Assembly: GCA_947632435.1 (NCBI GenBank)
Contig: CANRPC010000002.1
Coordinates: 1-64,000 of the forward strand
Origin: an uncultured Bacilli bacterium
GTDB taxonomy: Bacteria; Bacillota_I; Bacilli_A; RFN20; CAG-449
Length of the DNA: 64,000 nucleotides
Reading direction: 5' to 3'
A program made the translations under genes and the position numbers. This document shows, one piece after another, positions 1 to 9,539 of this stretch (position 1 is its first letter; the number at the start of each line of letters is the position of its first letter). The notes under the pieces are model-generated. The model saw nothing but the letters and a program-made list of their open reading frames with translations. It was not told the origin of the DNA and searched no databases.

Positions 1-70
1 AAAAAAAGATAATCATTTTCTATTAAATCTGATTATCTTTTAATTTTGTGGTGGGTGTAAAATTTTGAAC
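1..70. repeat. Left copy of a ~68-bp inverted repeat (terminator-like hairpin plus GTGGGTGTAAAATTTTGAAC); probable mobile-element end
   Basis: Reverse complement of 1-69 matches 2292-2359 nearly base for base; contains the hairpin AAAAGATAATCA...TGATTATCTTTT. Confidence 0.75.
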
Positions 71-79
71 TACACGATT

Positions 80-482
80 TTTGCAAGTCCTTTTCGCTGA
101 CCGCTTCGGGAACGTCGAGGAATTCGAGGGTGTAAGTATCTAAAAAGACATTCCGCGTGTTTTTCTTCGCTTTCGCTATTGCTGGCGGCGCAGGTTTTTG
201 CGACAGCATAAACCTCTCATAATATCCACTATCTATTTGACGTTCGAGTTCTCTCGTGCTATATCTCTATTTTGTGCAAAGCGCCATATAGAAATAGCGT
301 TCTTCGGCGGTTTTGCAAGCGGACATAATCTGCAAGTGATTCGTCCAACTCAATTGTGTCAGCAGTGCTGACACTTTTTCATCCTCACCATAAAGTTCAT
401 AAAATTGGCGCATACGATAAAGTCCACGTGGTAGCAAATGCGATTGCGCATTTGAGTTTGAAAAAGATTTTATGCCGATTTA
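80..482 (-). pseudogene. Degraded DUF1016/YhcG-family (PDDEXK nuclease-like) gene fragment
   Basis: Minus-strand translation reads LLPRGLYRMRQFYELYGEDEKVSALLTQLSWTNHLQIMSACKTAEERYFYMALCTK*RYSTRELERQIDSGYYERFMLSQK...NVFLDTYTLEFLDVPEAVSEKDLQKS, with an in-frame TAG (267-269); DUF1016-like motifs (LSWTNH, YSTRELERQI, YYERFMLS); truncated at the repeat. Confidence 0.75.
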
Positions 483-946
483 CAGCGCCAATTGACAACT
501 ATATATAATTGCAAATAGCGCTTTTTTTTGCAATAATACCTACTGATTCAATATTTTTAGATGTTTGAATATAAGTCTTTTTGTTTTTCTCCCTTTTGGA
601 GAAATAAAATTGAACTTATGGGCAGAAAATTTTAGTTTATTTAAAATGGCAAACTGCATAATAAACACCATTCTTTAACTCGATTGAATCAACAATAATT
701 CTAGGATCAAGCTTATAAAATTTAATTTACATAGATAAATCAACCCCTTTGCAAATCAACTAATCGTGGAAAAAACCTTTTTGACGTGTACGAAAGGGTA
801 TAAAGTTTATGCTTTTAAAAGCAACTAGGCTATTGATTTTAAAATGAAAACTTTTGAAATTTTTGTAATAGTTTTCATTACAACTGAAAACTTTTGTTGA
901 TTTTCATAAAACTTTTCAGTATGATTATATTGGCAGGTGAGTTCTA

Positions 947-2128
947 ATGATAAAACGAGAACATTATATTAAGGAAGTAAGGGAGTTTTATGATTCAAAT
1001 TTAATTAAAATTATAACTGGTATTCGTAGAAGTGGTAAATCTGTTATTTTGGGGCAAATTAAGGCAGAGATTCAGCAAAAGAGTGATAATGTGATTTATT
1101 TGAATTTTGAAAATAAATCTACACAGCTAAGTATACCAAATGCAAATTCTATTATTGAATATGTGCGTCAAGAAAGAAAAGAAGAGCTTTGCTATGTATT
1201 TTTGGATGAATTACAAGTGATAGATGATTGGGCTGAGGCTTGTAAAACACTTCGATTAGAAAATTGTTCTTTATTTATAACTGGATCAAATTCAAAATTG
1301 TTATCAAGCGAATTTGCCAAGCAATTAAGTGGAAGATTTATTGCTTTCAGAGTTCGACCTTTTGTTTATAAAGAAATTATAGAGTATTCTAAAGAGTTGG
1401 GAATTGATACGACTATAATGGACTATTTAATATATGGTGGTTTTCCCAACAGATTTGAATTTAAAACAAAAGAGGCACAGATTAAGTATTTAAATGATTT
1501 AGATGAAACAATTGTGATTAATGATTTAATCACAAGATACAAAATTAAGAAAACAGAATTATTTAAACGATTGGTAAACTTTGTTTTGAAATCCAACAGT
1601 AGAATTTTCTCTGCTAAGTCTATTTATGATTATGTGAATAAGAATATTATGAATTGCTCAATTAACACAATTATGAAATATTTAGATCATTTAAAAGAAG
1701 CATATGTGATTGATACAATCAATCAATATTCAACGAAAGTAAAAAGAGAGCTAGAGTTTTATGTAAAAATTTACGATGCAGACGTTGCATTAAACTCTAT
1801 ACGTTGTTTAGATAATCGATTTGATTTAACACATAATCTAGAAAATATTATTTATAATGAGCTTCTTTATATGGGTTACAAGGTTAATGTCTTCGATAAT
1901 AATGGCAAAGAAATCGACTTCATAGCTAGTAAAGGAAATATGAAATACCTAGTGCAGGTGGCATATAGTGTTGCTGAAGATAAAGCATATAATAGAGAAT
2001 TTGAGGCATTCTATAATTTAGATAATTCAATGCAAAAAGTTCTCATAACAAATGATGAAATTGATTATTCTACAAGTACAGTAAGACATATCAAGTTAAA
2101 AGACTTTCTTTTAATGAATTGTTTATAA
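947..2128 (+). CDS. AAA+ ATPase with DUF4143-type C-terminus
   Basis: ORF 393 aa; Walker A GIRRSGKS, Walker B-like YVFLDELQ, sensor-like FITGSNSKLLSSE, C-terminal nuclease-like EIDFIASKG. Confidence 0.85.
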   Translation: MIKREHYIKEVREFYDSNLIKIITGIRRSGKSVILGQIKAEIQQKSDNVIYLNFENKSTQLSIPNANSIIEYVRQERKEELCYVFLDELQVIDDWAEACKTLRLENCSLFITGSNSKLLSSEFAKQLSGRFIAFRVRPFVYKEIIEYSKELGIDTTIMDYLIYGGFPNRFEFKTKEAQIKYLNDLDETIVINDLITRYKIKKTELFKRLVNFVLKSNSRIFSAKSIYDYVNKNIMNCSINTIMKYLDHLKEAYVIDTINQYSTKVKRELEFYVKIYDADVALNSIRCLDNRFDLTHNLENIIYNELLYMGYKVNVFDNNGKEIDFIASKGNMKYLVQVAYSVAEDKAYNREFEAFYNLDNSMQKVLITNDEIDYSTSTVRHIKLKDFLLMNCL

Positions 2129-2246
2129 TATATTCCTTTTTTGAAAATCATCGATTTACCTTTGGTGGTTTTTGTTTACTTTATGGCTGCGTGCATCTAT
2201 TTGCATTGTATCAAAATGGTACTCTTTTGCTAAGAAAGAGAATTAC

Positions 2247-2276
2247 GTTCTATTATCTTTAATAGAACTTTTTTTA
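2247..2276 (+). terminator. Rho-independent terminator after the DUF4143 ATPase
   Basis: GTTCTATTATCTTTAATAGAAC followed by T-tract. Confidence 0.65.
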
Positions 2277-2291
2277 TATGTATGTTGTGTT

Positions 2292-2359
2292 GGTCAAAAT
2301 TTTACACCCCACCAAAATTAAAAGATAATCAGATTTTATAGAAAATGGTTATTTTTTTT
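2292..2359. repeat. Right copy of inverted repeat
   Basis: TCAAAATTTTACACCCCACCAAAATTAAAAGATAATCAGATTTTATAGAAAATGGTTATTTTTTT matches reverse complement of 1-69. Confidence 0.75.
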
Positions 2360-2748
2360 CAATTTGCTATGTGAAATTTATGTACAAGTCAAAAAATAAC
2401 CCCCCTAGTCGAAAAAAAGTGAAGTCAAAAAATAAGTTTTATTTTTATAAAGTAATAGCTTAGAATAATAGAAATTTGACCCTTTTTGAGCATTATGGGT
2501 TTGAACTTTAAAATAAAAACATCTAGAAATTATTATTACAAAAACTTATCAAGATAATTTTTATATTAAGTAATAAAGATAATTGACATAATTCACTAAG
2601 TAAAAGAAAAGTAGGAATATTTGGCATATATTCCTTTTTTTTGAAATAATTTAATTTATTGTTTTCCTTTTTTTTGAAGCGTTTTTAATGCCTACTTGCC
2701 ACTTTTTTGAAGTTATGATATCGTATTTTTGTAAGGATGGTATTATTT

Positions 2749-4044
2749 ATGAAACGACAAGCAATGGAGAATCTAATAGATTGGAAACAAAATCATAAAG
2801 GAAAACCATTAATTATTTATGGTCCTAGACAAGTAGGAAAAACTTATTTAGTTAGAGAATTTGCAAAGCAATTTTACGATAATATTTTTGAAGTAAATTT
2901 TGAAATTGATGATAGTGCTAATAAAATATTTGAAGATAATTTAACTGTAAAACAACTTCTAAAGCAATTATCAGCTTACGATGTTAACAATATAATAATT
3001 CCTAAAAAAACACTTATATTTTTAGATGAAATTCAAAAATGTCCAAGAGCCATAACAGCCTTAAAATCATTTGCTCAAGATGGAAATTATGATGTAATTG
3101 CTTCTGGTTGTGTTACTTTACATAGTGTATCATCTTATCCAGTAGGTTATGTTGAAACATTATATTTAAAATCATTATCATTTAAAGAGTTCTTATGGGC
3201 CAATAACTATAGTGATAGTCATATTAAAGATCTTGAAGAATATTATAAAAACGAACAAATGGTACCAGAAGGATTACATAATGTTTATAACAACTTATTT
3301 TTACAATATATTGTTGTTGGCGGTATGCCAGAAGTAGTACAGACTTTTATAGAAACTAATAATATTGGACTAGTAGTTAAAAAACAACAATCAATTATTG
3401 ATAGTTATAGCAAAGATATAGATAAATATTCAACAAGTTTAATTAAAGAAAGAGTTAGAGAATGTTATAATTCGATTCCAGATCAATTAGCAATGGATAA
3501 TAAGAAATTTCAATATAAATTGCTTAAAACTGGAGGCAAATCAAGTCATTTCTATTCTAGTATCCAATGGATTGAAGATGCTGGGCTAATTAATAAAATA
3601 TATCGATTAAAAGCATTTGATGTTCCTTTAAGAGCATATCAAGATAAATCTTGTTTCAAATTATATTTCATGGATACTGGTTTATTACTAGCTATGTATG
3701 GTGGTAAAAATCTCCAAGGAAAGATATTAACTGGTGAAATAGGAATCTTTAAAGGAGCTTTGTTTGAAAATGTTATTGCTCAAATTCTTGTTGGTAATGG
3801 TTTAACTCCTTATTATTATCGTCGTGACGAACGTTTAGAAATTAATTTTATAGTTTCTCTAGATGATAAAATTGTACCGATTGAAGTAAAAGCTAAAACA
3901 AATACAAAATCAAAAAGTTTAATTAATGTTATAGAAAAGCAAAACTTAGAATATGGAATCAAATTATCCATGAACAATGTCAATTGTTCTAATCCAAAAT
4001 ATAAATGTTTTCCATTATATATGACAATGTTTATTAAAGATTAA
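2749..4044 (+). CDS. AAA+ ATPase, DUF4143 family
   Basis: ORF from 2737; ATG at 2749 preferred because of upstream AAGGAT. Walker A YGPRQVGKT, LIFLDEIQKCPRAI, LSFKEFLWA, C-terminal EINFIVSLDDKIVPIEVKAK. Confidence 0.85.
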   Translation: MKRQAMENLIDWKQNHKGKPLIIYGPRQVGKTYLVREFAKQFYDNIFEVNFEIDDSANKIFEDNLTVKQLLKQLSAYDVNNIIIPKKTLIFLDEIQKCPRAITALKSFAQDGNYDVIASGCVTLHSVSSYPVGYVETLYLKSLSFKEFLWANNYSDSHIKDLEEYYKNEQMVPEGLHNVYNNLFLQYIVVGGMPEVVQTFIETNNIGLVVKKQQSIIDSYSKDIDKYSTSLIKERVRECYNSIPDQLAMDNKKFQYKLLKTGGKSSHFYSSIQWIEDAGLINKIYRLKAFDVPLRAYQDKSCFKLYFMDTGLLLAMYGGKNLQGKILTGEIGIFKGALFENVIAQILVGNGLTPYYYRRDERLEINFIVSLDDKIVPIEVKAKTNTKSKSLINVIEKQNLEYGIKLSMNNVNCSNPKYKCFPLYMTMFIKD

Positions 4045-4088
4045 AAATATAATTTAATATATAAATAATGGATTTGAACTTTTTAAGG

Positions 4089-4592
4089 CTAAATTTTATC
4101 AATATAGTCTTGCATTTCTTTTGGTGTTTCGTTAAATCCACGTTTAATCCATCCATCAAGCAATCCAAATAGTCCATAAGAATAAAATAGCCCTCTATAA
4201 CATTCAAGTACATTTCCTTCATATTGAGAAACCATAATAGAATAAAAAGAATCATAAACAGCGGATTGCAAGCCTCTTTCATAAAAAAGAGCAAGTAAAT
4301 CTTTTATGCTGTAATTAAATTCAAAAAATGTCAATCCGTTTTTTGACGTGAAATTTTTCCGCTCCACAATATTATGTTCATCTGCCCAGCGTTCCCATAA
4401 TTTAATTAGTTTAAAAGTAATTACTTCTTGTTTACTTGAAAAGTTTCGAAAATAAGTTGTTCTTCCAACTTGTGCTGTTTCTGAAATTTCTGGTATGGAT
4501 ATTTTATTTAATGGTTTCTTTTTTAACAATTTAATTAGTGCGTCGGCAAGACATTCTTTTAAAAATTCTGTTGTTTTTGCATTTCCACCCAT
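4089..4592 (-). CDS. TetR/AcrR-family transcriptional regulator
   Basis: N-terminal TetR HTH: ALIKLLKKKPLNKISIPEISETAQVGRTTYFRNFSSKQEVI. Confidence 0.85.
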   Translation of the reverse strand: MGGNAKTTEFLKECLADALIKLLKKKPLNKISIPEISETAQVGRTTYFRNFSSKQEVITFKLIKLWERWADEHNIVERKNFTSKNGLTFFEFNYSIKDLLALFYERGLQSAVYDSFYSIMVSQYEGNVLECYRGLFYSYGLFGLLDGWIKRGFNETPKEMQDYIDKI

Positions 4593-4610
4593 ATTATGTT
4601 CCTCCTATAT

Positions 4611-4634
4611 GGTACTTTTTATTGATTTCGTACC
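4611..4634. promoter_or_regulatory. Candidate TetR operator half-sites GGTAC...GTACC
   Basis: GGTACTTTTTATTGATTTCGTACC just upstream of the tetR start; same half-sites as at 4722-4735. Confidence 0.45.
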
Positions 4635-4721
4635 GCAATGAATTGTTTTTTTCTTAAAGTTCTGTTTTGAATTTTGAGAAATTCAAACGCTTGAATTTAT
4701 GTTGAAAGATGTTATATTATT

Positions 4722-4735
4722 GGTACGTTAGTACC
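4722..4735. promoter_or_regulatory. Candidate TetR operator palindrome GGTACGTTAGTACC
   Basis: 5-bp perfect arms in the divergent tetR/esterase intergenic region. Confidence 0.55.
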
Positions 4736-4879
4736 TTTATGATTTTATAATACCACAAAGGTTTTGCCAAACAAAAGAAAAATGTGTTTAATATTTTCAT
4801 TAATTATCGTTTTAAATGCAACAAATATAATGAAAAAATGAAATACAAATTTTAAATATAAATTTTGGAGGTATATAAA

Positions 4880-5950
4880 ATGGAAGAACAATCTATTATG
4901 GAAACTAAAGCTGAAAAGCCAAAAAAGAAATTAAAACACAAAGGGCTTATTATTGTTGGATCAATTTTTGGCTGTTTGCTTGTTTTATGTTTAACGTTAT
5001 ATTTTGTGGTTACCTGTAATACACAAATTATTGTCGGATTTATTCAAAAAGCAACCTATGGTGATAATCCAATCAATTCATATGAACCTTTTTATGAACC
5101 TATAAACGGCAAAAAAGATAACGGACAATATCTAATTAGCGAGATAAAATACGACACCGAATATCCAAATAGCTATTTAGATATTACTTATCCAGATGAA
5201 AATATGGAAATTAATCGTCCTACGCTATTTTATTTTCATGGTGGTGGATTCTTTGCTGGAAGTAAGAACATGGGAGATCCTTTAGCAGAAACTGAAGCAA
5301 CAGCCTTACTAGATGATATTTGTGCCGATGGCTACAATATCGTCAATGTAGATTATGCACTAGTTCCTGATTATCATTTCCCTGTTCCACTTATCCAAGC
5401 AAATAGAGCTTTTGCTTATATACAAGAGCATGCAAAAGAATATCATTTGAATATTGATAATGTTGTGATTATGGGTTCATCAGCTGGTGCAATCATGACT
5501 AGTCAGTTGGGCAGTATCATAACGAATTCCGAATATGCTGACTTACTTGGAATTGAGCCATCATTTACACCTCAGCAAATCAAAGCAGTAATTCTTGACG
5601 ATGCACCACTTGATTATGAAGCATTTTCTTTTGCCACAAAAATTCTTGTCGGTAATTATGTGAAAGGTAGCATTTACTTAAATAAAGATGAAATAAAAAA
5701 GTATAACAATATAAAAAATCTTACTACAAATTATCCAGATGCAGTACTTCTTGGCAGTGAATATAGACACGATATGAATGTAATGCACGAAGAACTCAAT
5801 AAACTCGGTTGTGAACATATTTTAATAGATCCGTATGCAGAACGTGGAGAAACAAAGCAACATTGTTTTGTGGCTTCTGAAAGAGTTGATCCTATAGCAA
5901 AAGATGCATTCGATAGAATGATGTCTTTCATAAATGAAAGGACTAAATAA
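4880..5950 (+). CDS. Alpha/beta hydrolase (HSL-like esterase/lipase), membrane-anchored
   Basis: HGGGFFAGSKN oxyanion motif, GSSAG nucleophile elbow, N-terminal TM; ATG at 4880 preceded by GGAGG (ORF track starts at TTG 4865). Confidence 0.85.
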   Translation: MEEQSIMETKAEKPKKKLKHKGLIIVGSIFGCLLVLCLTLYFVVTCNTQIIVGFIQKATYGDNPINSYEPFYEPINGKKDNGQYLISEIKYDTEYPNSYLDITYPDENMEINRPTLFYFHGGGFFAGSKNMGDPLAETEATALLDDICADGYNIVNVDYALVPDYHFPVPLIQANRAFAYIQEHAKEYHLNIDNVVIMGSSAGAIMTSQLGSIITNSEYADLLGIEPSFTPQQIKAVILDDAPLDYEAFSFATKILVGNYVKGSIYLNKDEIKKYNNIKNLTTNYPDAVLLGSEYRHDMNVMHEELNKLGCEHILIDPYAERGETKQHCFVASERVDPIAKDAFDRMMSFINERTK

Positions 5951-5954
5951 ACTT

Positions 5955-6923
5955 ATGAAGAAATTTTTAAAAGGTATTTTAAGTGCCATTATCATTATTG
6001 TAGTTTTGATTATTATATTGATTGTTGTCTTATCAATAAAAAGTGGCATTGATGCTAAAAAATCACATTTAACTGAGGATTATTATACGAGTTTTAAATC
6101 TGATTCTTTACTGGAACAAAAATATTCTGGATTAGGAGATTACGAGGTCACAAATGTAGATTTTGATGCAGACAATAAAAAAATTGACAAATTCCGTGTT
6201 TGGTATCCAAAAGAATTAGAAAGTAAACAAAAAGAATATCCACTTATTGTTATCACTAACGCAAGTAATGTTGCAGCACTTAATTATGAACCATATTTCA
6301 AACGACTTGCTTCTTGGGGATTTATCGTTGTAGGAAATGAGGATAGACAAGCAGGTTCTGGTGAATCCACCTCAGTTACGCTTGACTATGTATTGAATCT
6401 TAATGACAAACAAAGTAGTGTTTTTTATAAGAAGATCAGTCAAACAAATATTGGTATTGTGGGCTTTTCACAAGGAGGAGCAGGTGCGATTAGAGCTGTA
6501 ACAGAATTTGAAAATAGTAATCGATATAAAACAATATTTACTGGCAGTGCAGCTTATGCTAAACTTGCAAAAAATATGGGTTGGGAATATGATGCTTCTA
6601 AAATCAAAATCCCATATTTTATGGCAGCAGGCACAGGAAAATCCGATGATTCTGGAAAATATGGAGAAAATGATTTTTCTGGTGTAGCACCTTTATTTTC
6701 ATTAAAAGAAAACTATGAAGCCATGAGTAACGATGTATTTAAAATTCGTGCAAGAATAAAAGATGCAGAACATGAAGATATGCTTACCTTAACAGATGGC
6801 TATATGACAGCTTGGATGCTTTGGCAACTTTGTGACAATGAAGAAGCAAAAACTGTTTTTGTGGGAAATGATGCAGAAATACTTTTAAACACAAATTGGC
6901 AAGATATTAAAAAAAATAGATAA
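5955..6923 (+). CDS. Alpha/beta hydrolase (chlorophyllase/acetylxylan esterase-like), membrane-anchored
   Basis: GFSQGG nucleophile elbow, N-terminal TM segment; ORF open from 5934, ATG at 5955 likely. Confidence 0.75.
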   Translation: MKKFLKGILSAIIIIVVLIIILIVVLSIKSGIDAKKSHLTEDYYTSFKSDSLLEQKYSGLGDYEVTNVDFDADNKKIDKFRVWYPKELESKQKEYPLIVITNASNVAALNYEPYFKRLASWGFIVVGNEDRQAGSGESTSVTLDYVLNLNDKQSSVFYKKISQTNIGIVGFSQGGAGAIRAVTEFENSNRYKTIFTGSAAYAKLAKNMGWEYDASKIKIPYFMAAGTGKSDDSGKYGENDFSGVAPLFSLKENYEAMSNDVFKIRARIKDAEHEDMLTLTDGYMTAWMLWQLCDNEEAKTVFVGNDAEILLNTNWQDIKKNR

Positions 6924-7028
6924 TTAGCTTTATTGTATGGTAGGATATTACAATATACATTGATATTTTCAACAATAAATAGAATTCCATTTCAAAATAA
7001 AAGCAAAATAAAATAATAAAAATTTATT

Positions 7029-7057
7029 AAAAAAACCATCACTTGGTGGTTTTTTCT
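7029..7057 (+). terminator. Terminator after esterase operon
   Basis: AAAAACCATCACTTGGTGGTTTTTT hairpin with T-tract. Confidence 0.65.
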
Positions 7058-7322
7058 TTCTATAATTCCTTCATTTACGTGTATTGTATCAAAATGGTAC
7101 TTTTTTACCATGAAATATAACAATTTATCTTTTTATAGCATTTTCAAGGTAATAGTTAACTTTGTAGGCCTTAGAAATGTTAAAATTAATAATCTTAAAG
7201 TTTTTGAATTTAAAAAATAAGCTTTGTTTTTAGTGTTAATGGATGTCGCATTAACGTGAAAGTAGTAACATATTGCTTATATTATTTAACAATATTGCTT
7301 AAATTTTATTTTTTATATAGCA

Positions 7323-7508
7323 TTAATTATTTTTTTTCTTAAATTCATCAGTTAATTCATAACCAAGTAAATTTACTAGTTCTTCAAGCTGATCCATATT
7401 TAATTTACCATCTTGGAACATTCGGTAATAAATATCTAATAAAACTTCATCAGTATATCCTTGTTTTCTCAATTCTTCATTGGCCATTAAAACTTCTTCT
7501 TTTGTCAT
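7323..7508 (-). CDS. Small hypothetical protein
   Basis: MTKEEVLMANEELRKQGYTDEVLLDIYYRMFQDGKLNMDQLEELVNLLGYELTDEFKKK; AAAGGA RBS before ATG at 7508. Confidence 0.65.
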   Translation of the reverse strand: MTKEEVLMANEELRKQGYTDEVLLDIYYRMFQDGKLNMDQLEELVNLLGYELTDEFKKKNN

Positions 7509-7734
7509 ATTAAATCCTTTCTGATTTTTAATATTAGCTATTCTCACCATAAATAATTTTTACTTTAAGGAGGTAAGTGGAAAAAATTTGTTTTCTATGA
7601 TGAGAATGCTAATTACATTTTAAACATAAATGATTCAATAATTTTGAGCAATAGGTTTTGCTTTTTCAAATTGTAAATAACTAAAAATTATCATTTATAA
7701 TACCTATATTATTTATAATATAGTATTATATGTT

Positions 7735-8526
7735 CTAAACTAAAAGTAATAATAATTTATATCCAGTCATATCAAAATTATCAAATTCTTCTTTCCAAGC
7801 ATTTTTAATTATCTTAATTGCATCTTTATCAATAAGTTTTAAATAATTTTTAATTTTTAAAGAAGAAATAGATGCATAATAAGCTTTATTATCTCTAATA
7901 AAATACTCTTTTGGAGCAATATTTAAAATAGTTTTTATCGCATTAACTATTAAGTACCCATTATTTTTATTTGTTTCAATTGTCCATAAAAGCATTTCAA
8001 CATCAATTCTAAATTTCATATAAGCTAAAGTAGCATAAGGTATACCTATTTTTTCTAATACTTTATAAACGATGTCAAATAATTCATCACTATTATAAGA
8101 AGCAAATAAAACATCTCTATAATTTTCTTGTTGCATTTGATTTAAAAGGTCATTATTTTGAGGTAATAAATTAAGTTTTATCAAAAATTTTATTTTTAAA
8201 GCATGTAAAGAAGCTAAGGTTAATCTATAATCTTGAATATTATTTAAATACTCGATTAATTTCTTTGTTTTGTCTAAACTTTTTGTAGCATTTTTTATAA
8301 GTAAAGCATATTTATTTTGGTCAAATTGTTCTTTATTCTTATTTATCAAAAATTGAAAATTATATCCTCGATAATTAAGAGTATCATTTAAATCAAATAT
8401 AAAATCTTTATTAAATTCATGCAATTTAATTAAATCTATACATTCAAAAAATATATCTTCCATAGATAATTTCTTTTTCTCATATTCATCAAATAATGTT
8501 TCTATATCAATAATATAACTCATCAT
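7735..8526 (-). CDS. Hypothetical protein, very AT-rich
   Basis: 263-aa ORF overlapping the upstream ORF by 20 bp. Confidence 0.6.
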   Translation of the reverse strand: MMSYIIDIETLFDEYEKKKLSMEDIFFECIDLIKLHEFNKDFIFDLNDTLNYRGYNFQFLINKNKEQFDQNKYALLIKNATKSLDKTKKLIEYLNNIQDYRLTLASLHALKIKFLIKLNLLPQNNDLLNQMQQENYRDVLFASYNSDELFDIVYKVLEKIGIPYATLAYMKFRIDVEMLLWTIETNKNNGYLIVNAIKTILNIAPKEYFIRDNKAYYASISSLKIKNYLKLIDKDAIKIIKNAWKEEFDNFDMTGYKLLLLLV

Positions 8527-9376
8527 TTTTTCTCTCCATTAAAGCATAATAAAATGCCAAATAACCATTTGGGGGTATATTATTATTTTTATTTACAAAA
8601 TCAATAACTTGTTTTAAAGCATAATTTGTAAAATAATTATCATAATTTTTTAAAACATTAATTTTTGTCTCCATTTTACTTATTTTATCAAAAGGAAAAT
8701 GCTCTTTATTTAATATCAAAAATTTTAATTTTACAATATCCTTAATTTTTGTAGGTAATAAATATATTAAACATTCAATATGTAAAGCAAATTTGGTAAA
8801 TGTATTATCAAGATCTAAATAAAGAAAATTATTATTTTTTAATACCTTTTTTAATATTTTTTTTATTTCTTCATTTCCTTTTTTTACATATATATTCATT
8901 AATAAGTCATAAAAATTAACTATATGATTTTTCTCTACGTAATTTTTAATATCTTTATATTGAACTAACAATTTTGTATTTTTTAAATTAATAAACTTTG
9001 CTGCATAAAAAGTAATATTCAACTGATTTATATTATTTACATATTCTATTAATAAAGAAGTATATTCTTTATTTCTTTTAGCTTTATTAACTAAATAATA
9101 AAAATAAAAATTATTAAAAATAGTTTTACATGTATAATTATATGAATCATTTTTTAAATCAATATAATAAATTTCTGTTTTTAAAAATTTTTTTTGAGAA
9201 AATAAGTCTAAAGAATAAAAATAATCTGGTAATTCTATTTTCTTAAAATTTAAAATTTCTTTTAATTCCTTAACATCTATTTCATTATTTACAAAAAAAG
9301 AAAAAGCTAATTTTAAATAGGTTATTTCATTTTGTAAATTTATTTGTTCCCAAATTTCTAAAACTTTATTGTTCAT
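8507..9376 (-). CDS. Hypothetical protein, very AT-rich
   Basis: 289-aa ORF; local resemblance to the downstream ORF. Confidence 0.6.
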   Translation of the reverse strand: MNNKVLEIWEQINLQNEITYLKLAFSFFVNNEIDVKELKEILNFKKIELPDYFYSLDLFSQKKFLKTEIYYIDLKNDSYNYTCKTIFNNFYFYYLVNKAKRNKEYTSLLIEYVNNINQLNITFYAAKFINLKNTKLLVQYKDIKNYVEKNHIVNFYDLLMNIYVKKGNEEIKKILKKVLKNNNFLYLDLDNTFTKFALHIECLIYLLPTKIKDIVKLKFLILNKEHFPFDKISKMETKINVLKNYDNYFTNYALKQVIDFVNKNNNIPPNGYLAFYYALMERKNDELYY

Positions 9377-9539
9377 TTTTTTATCCTAAAAATTAAATTG
9401 TCTTACTACTTCTAATTTATACTTTTTTTATCTAAAAGAAAATCAAATATATTCATAATACAAAACCCATTGTCATTATAATGAATTATAATTGGATCAA
9501 AAGTTATAATAATTTTTTTTAAACGAATCATTTATTTTA

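Noticed and set aside
4034-4294. 86-aa minus-strand ORF overlapping the tetR gene
   Set aside because: Out of frame inside the well-supported TetR coding region; no RBS or family features
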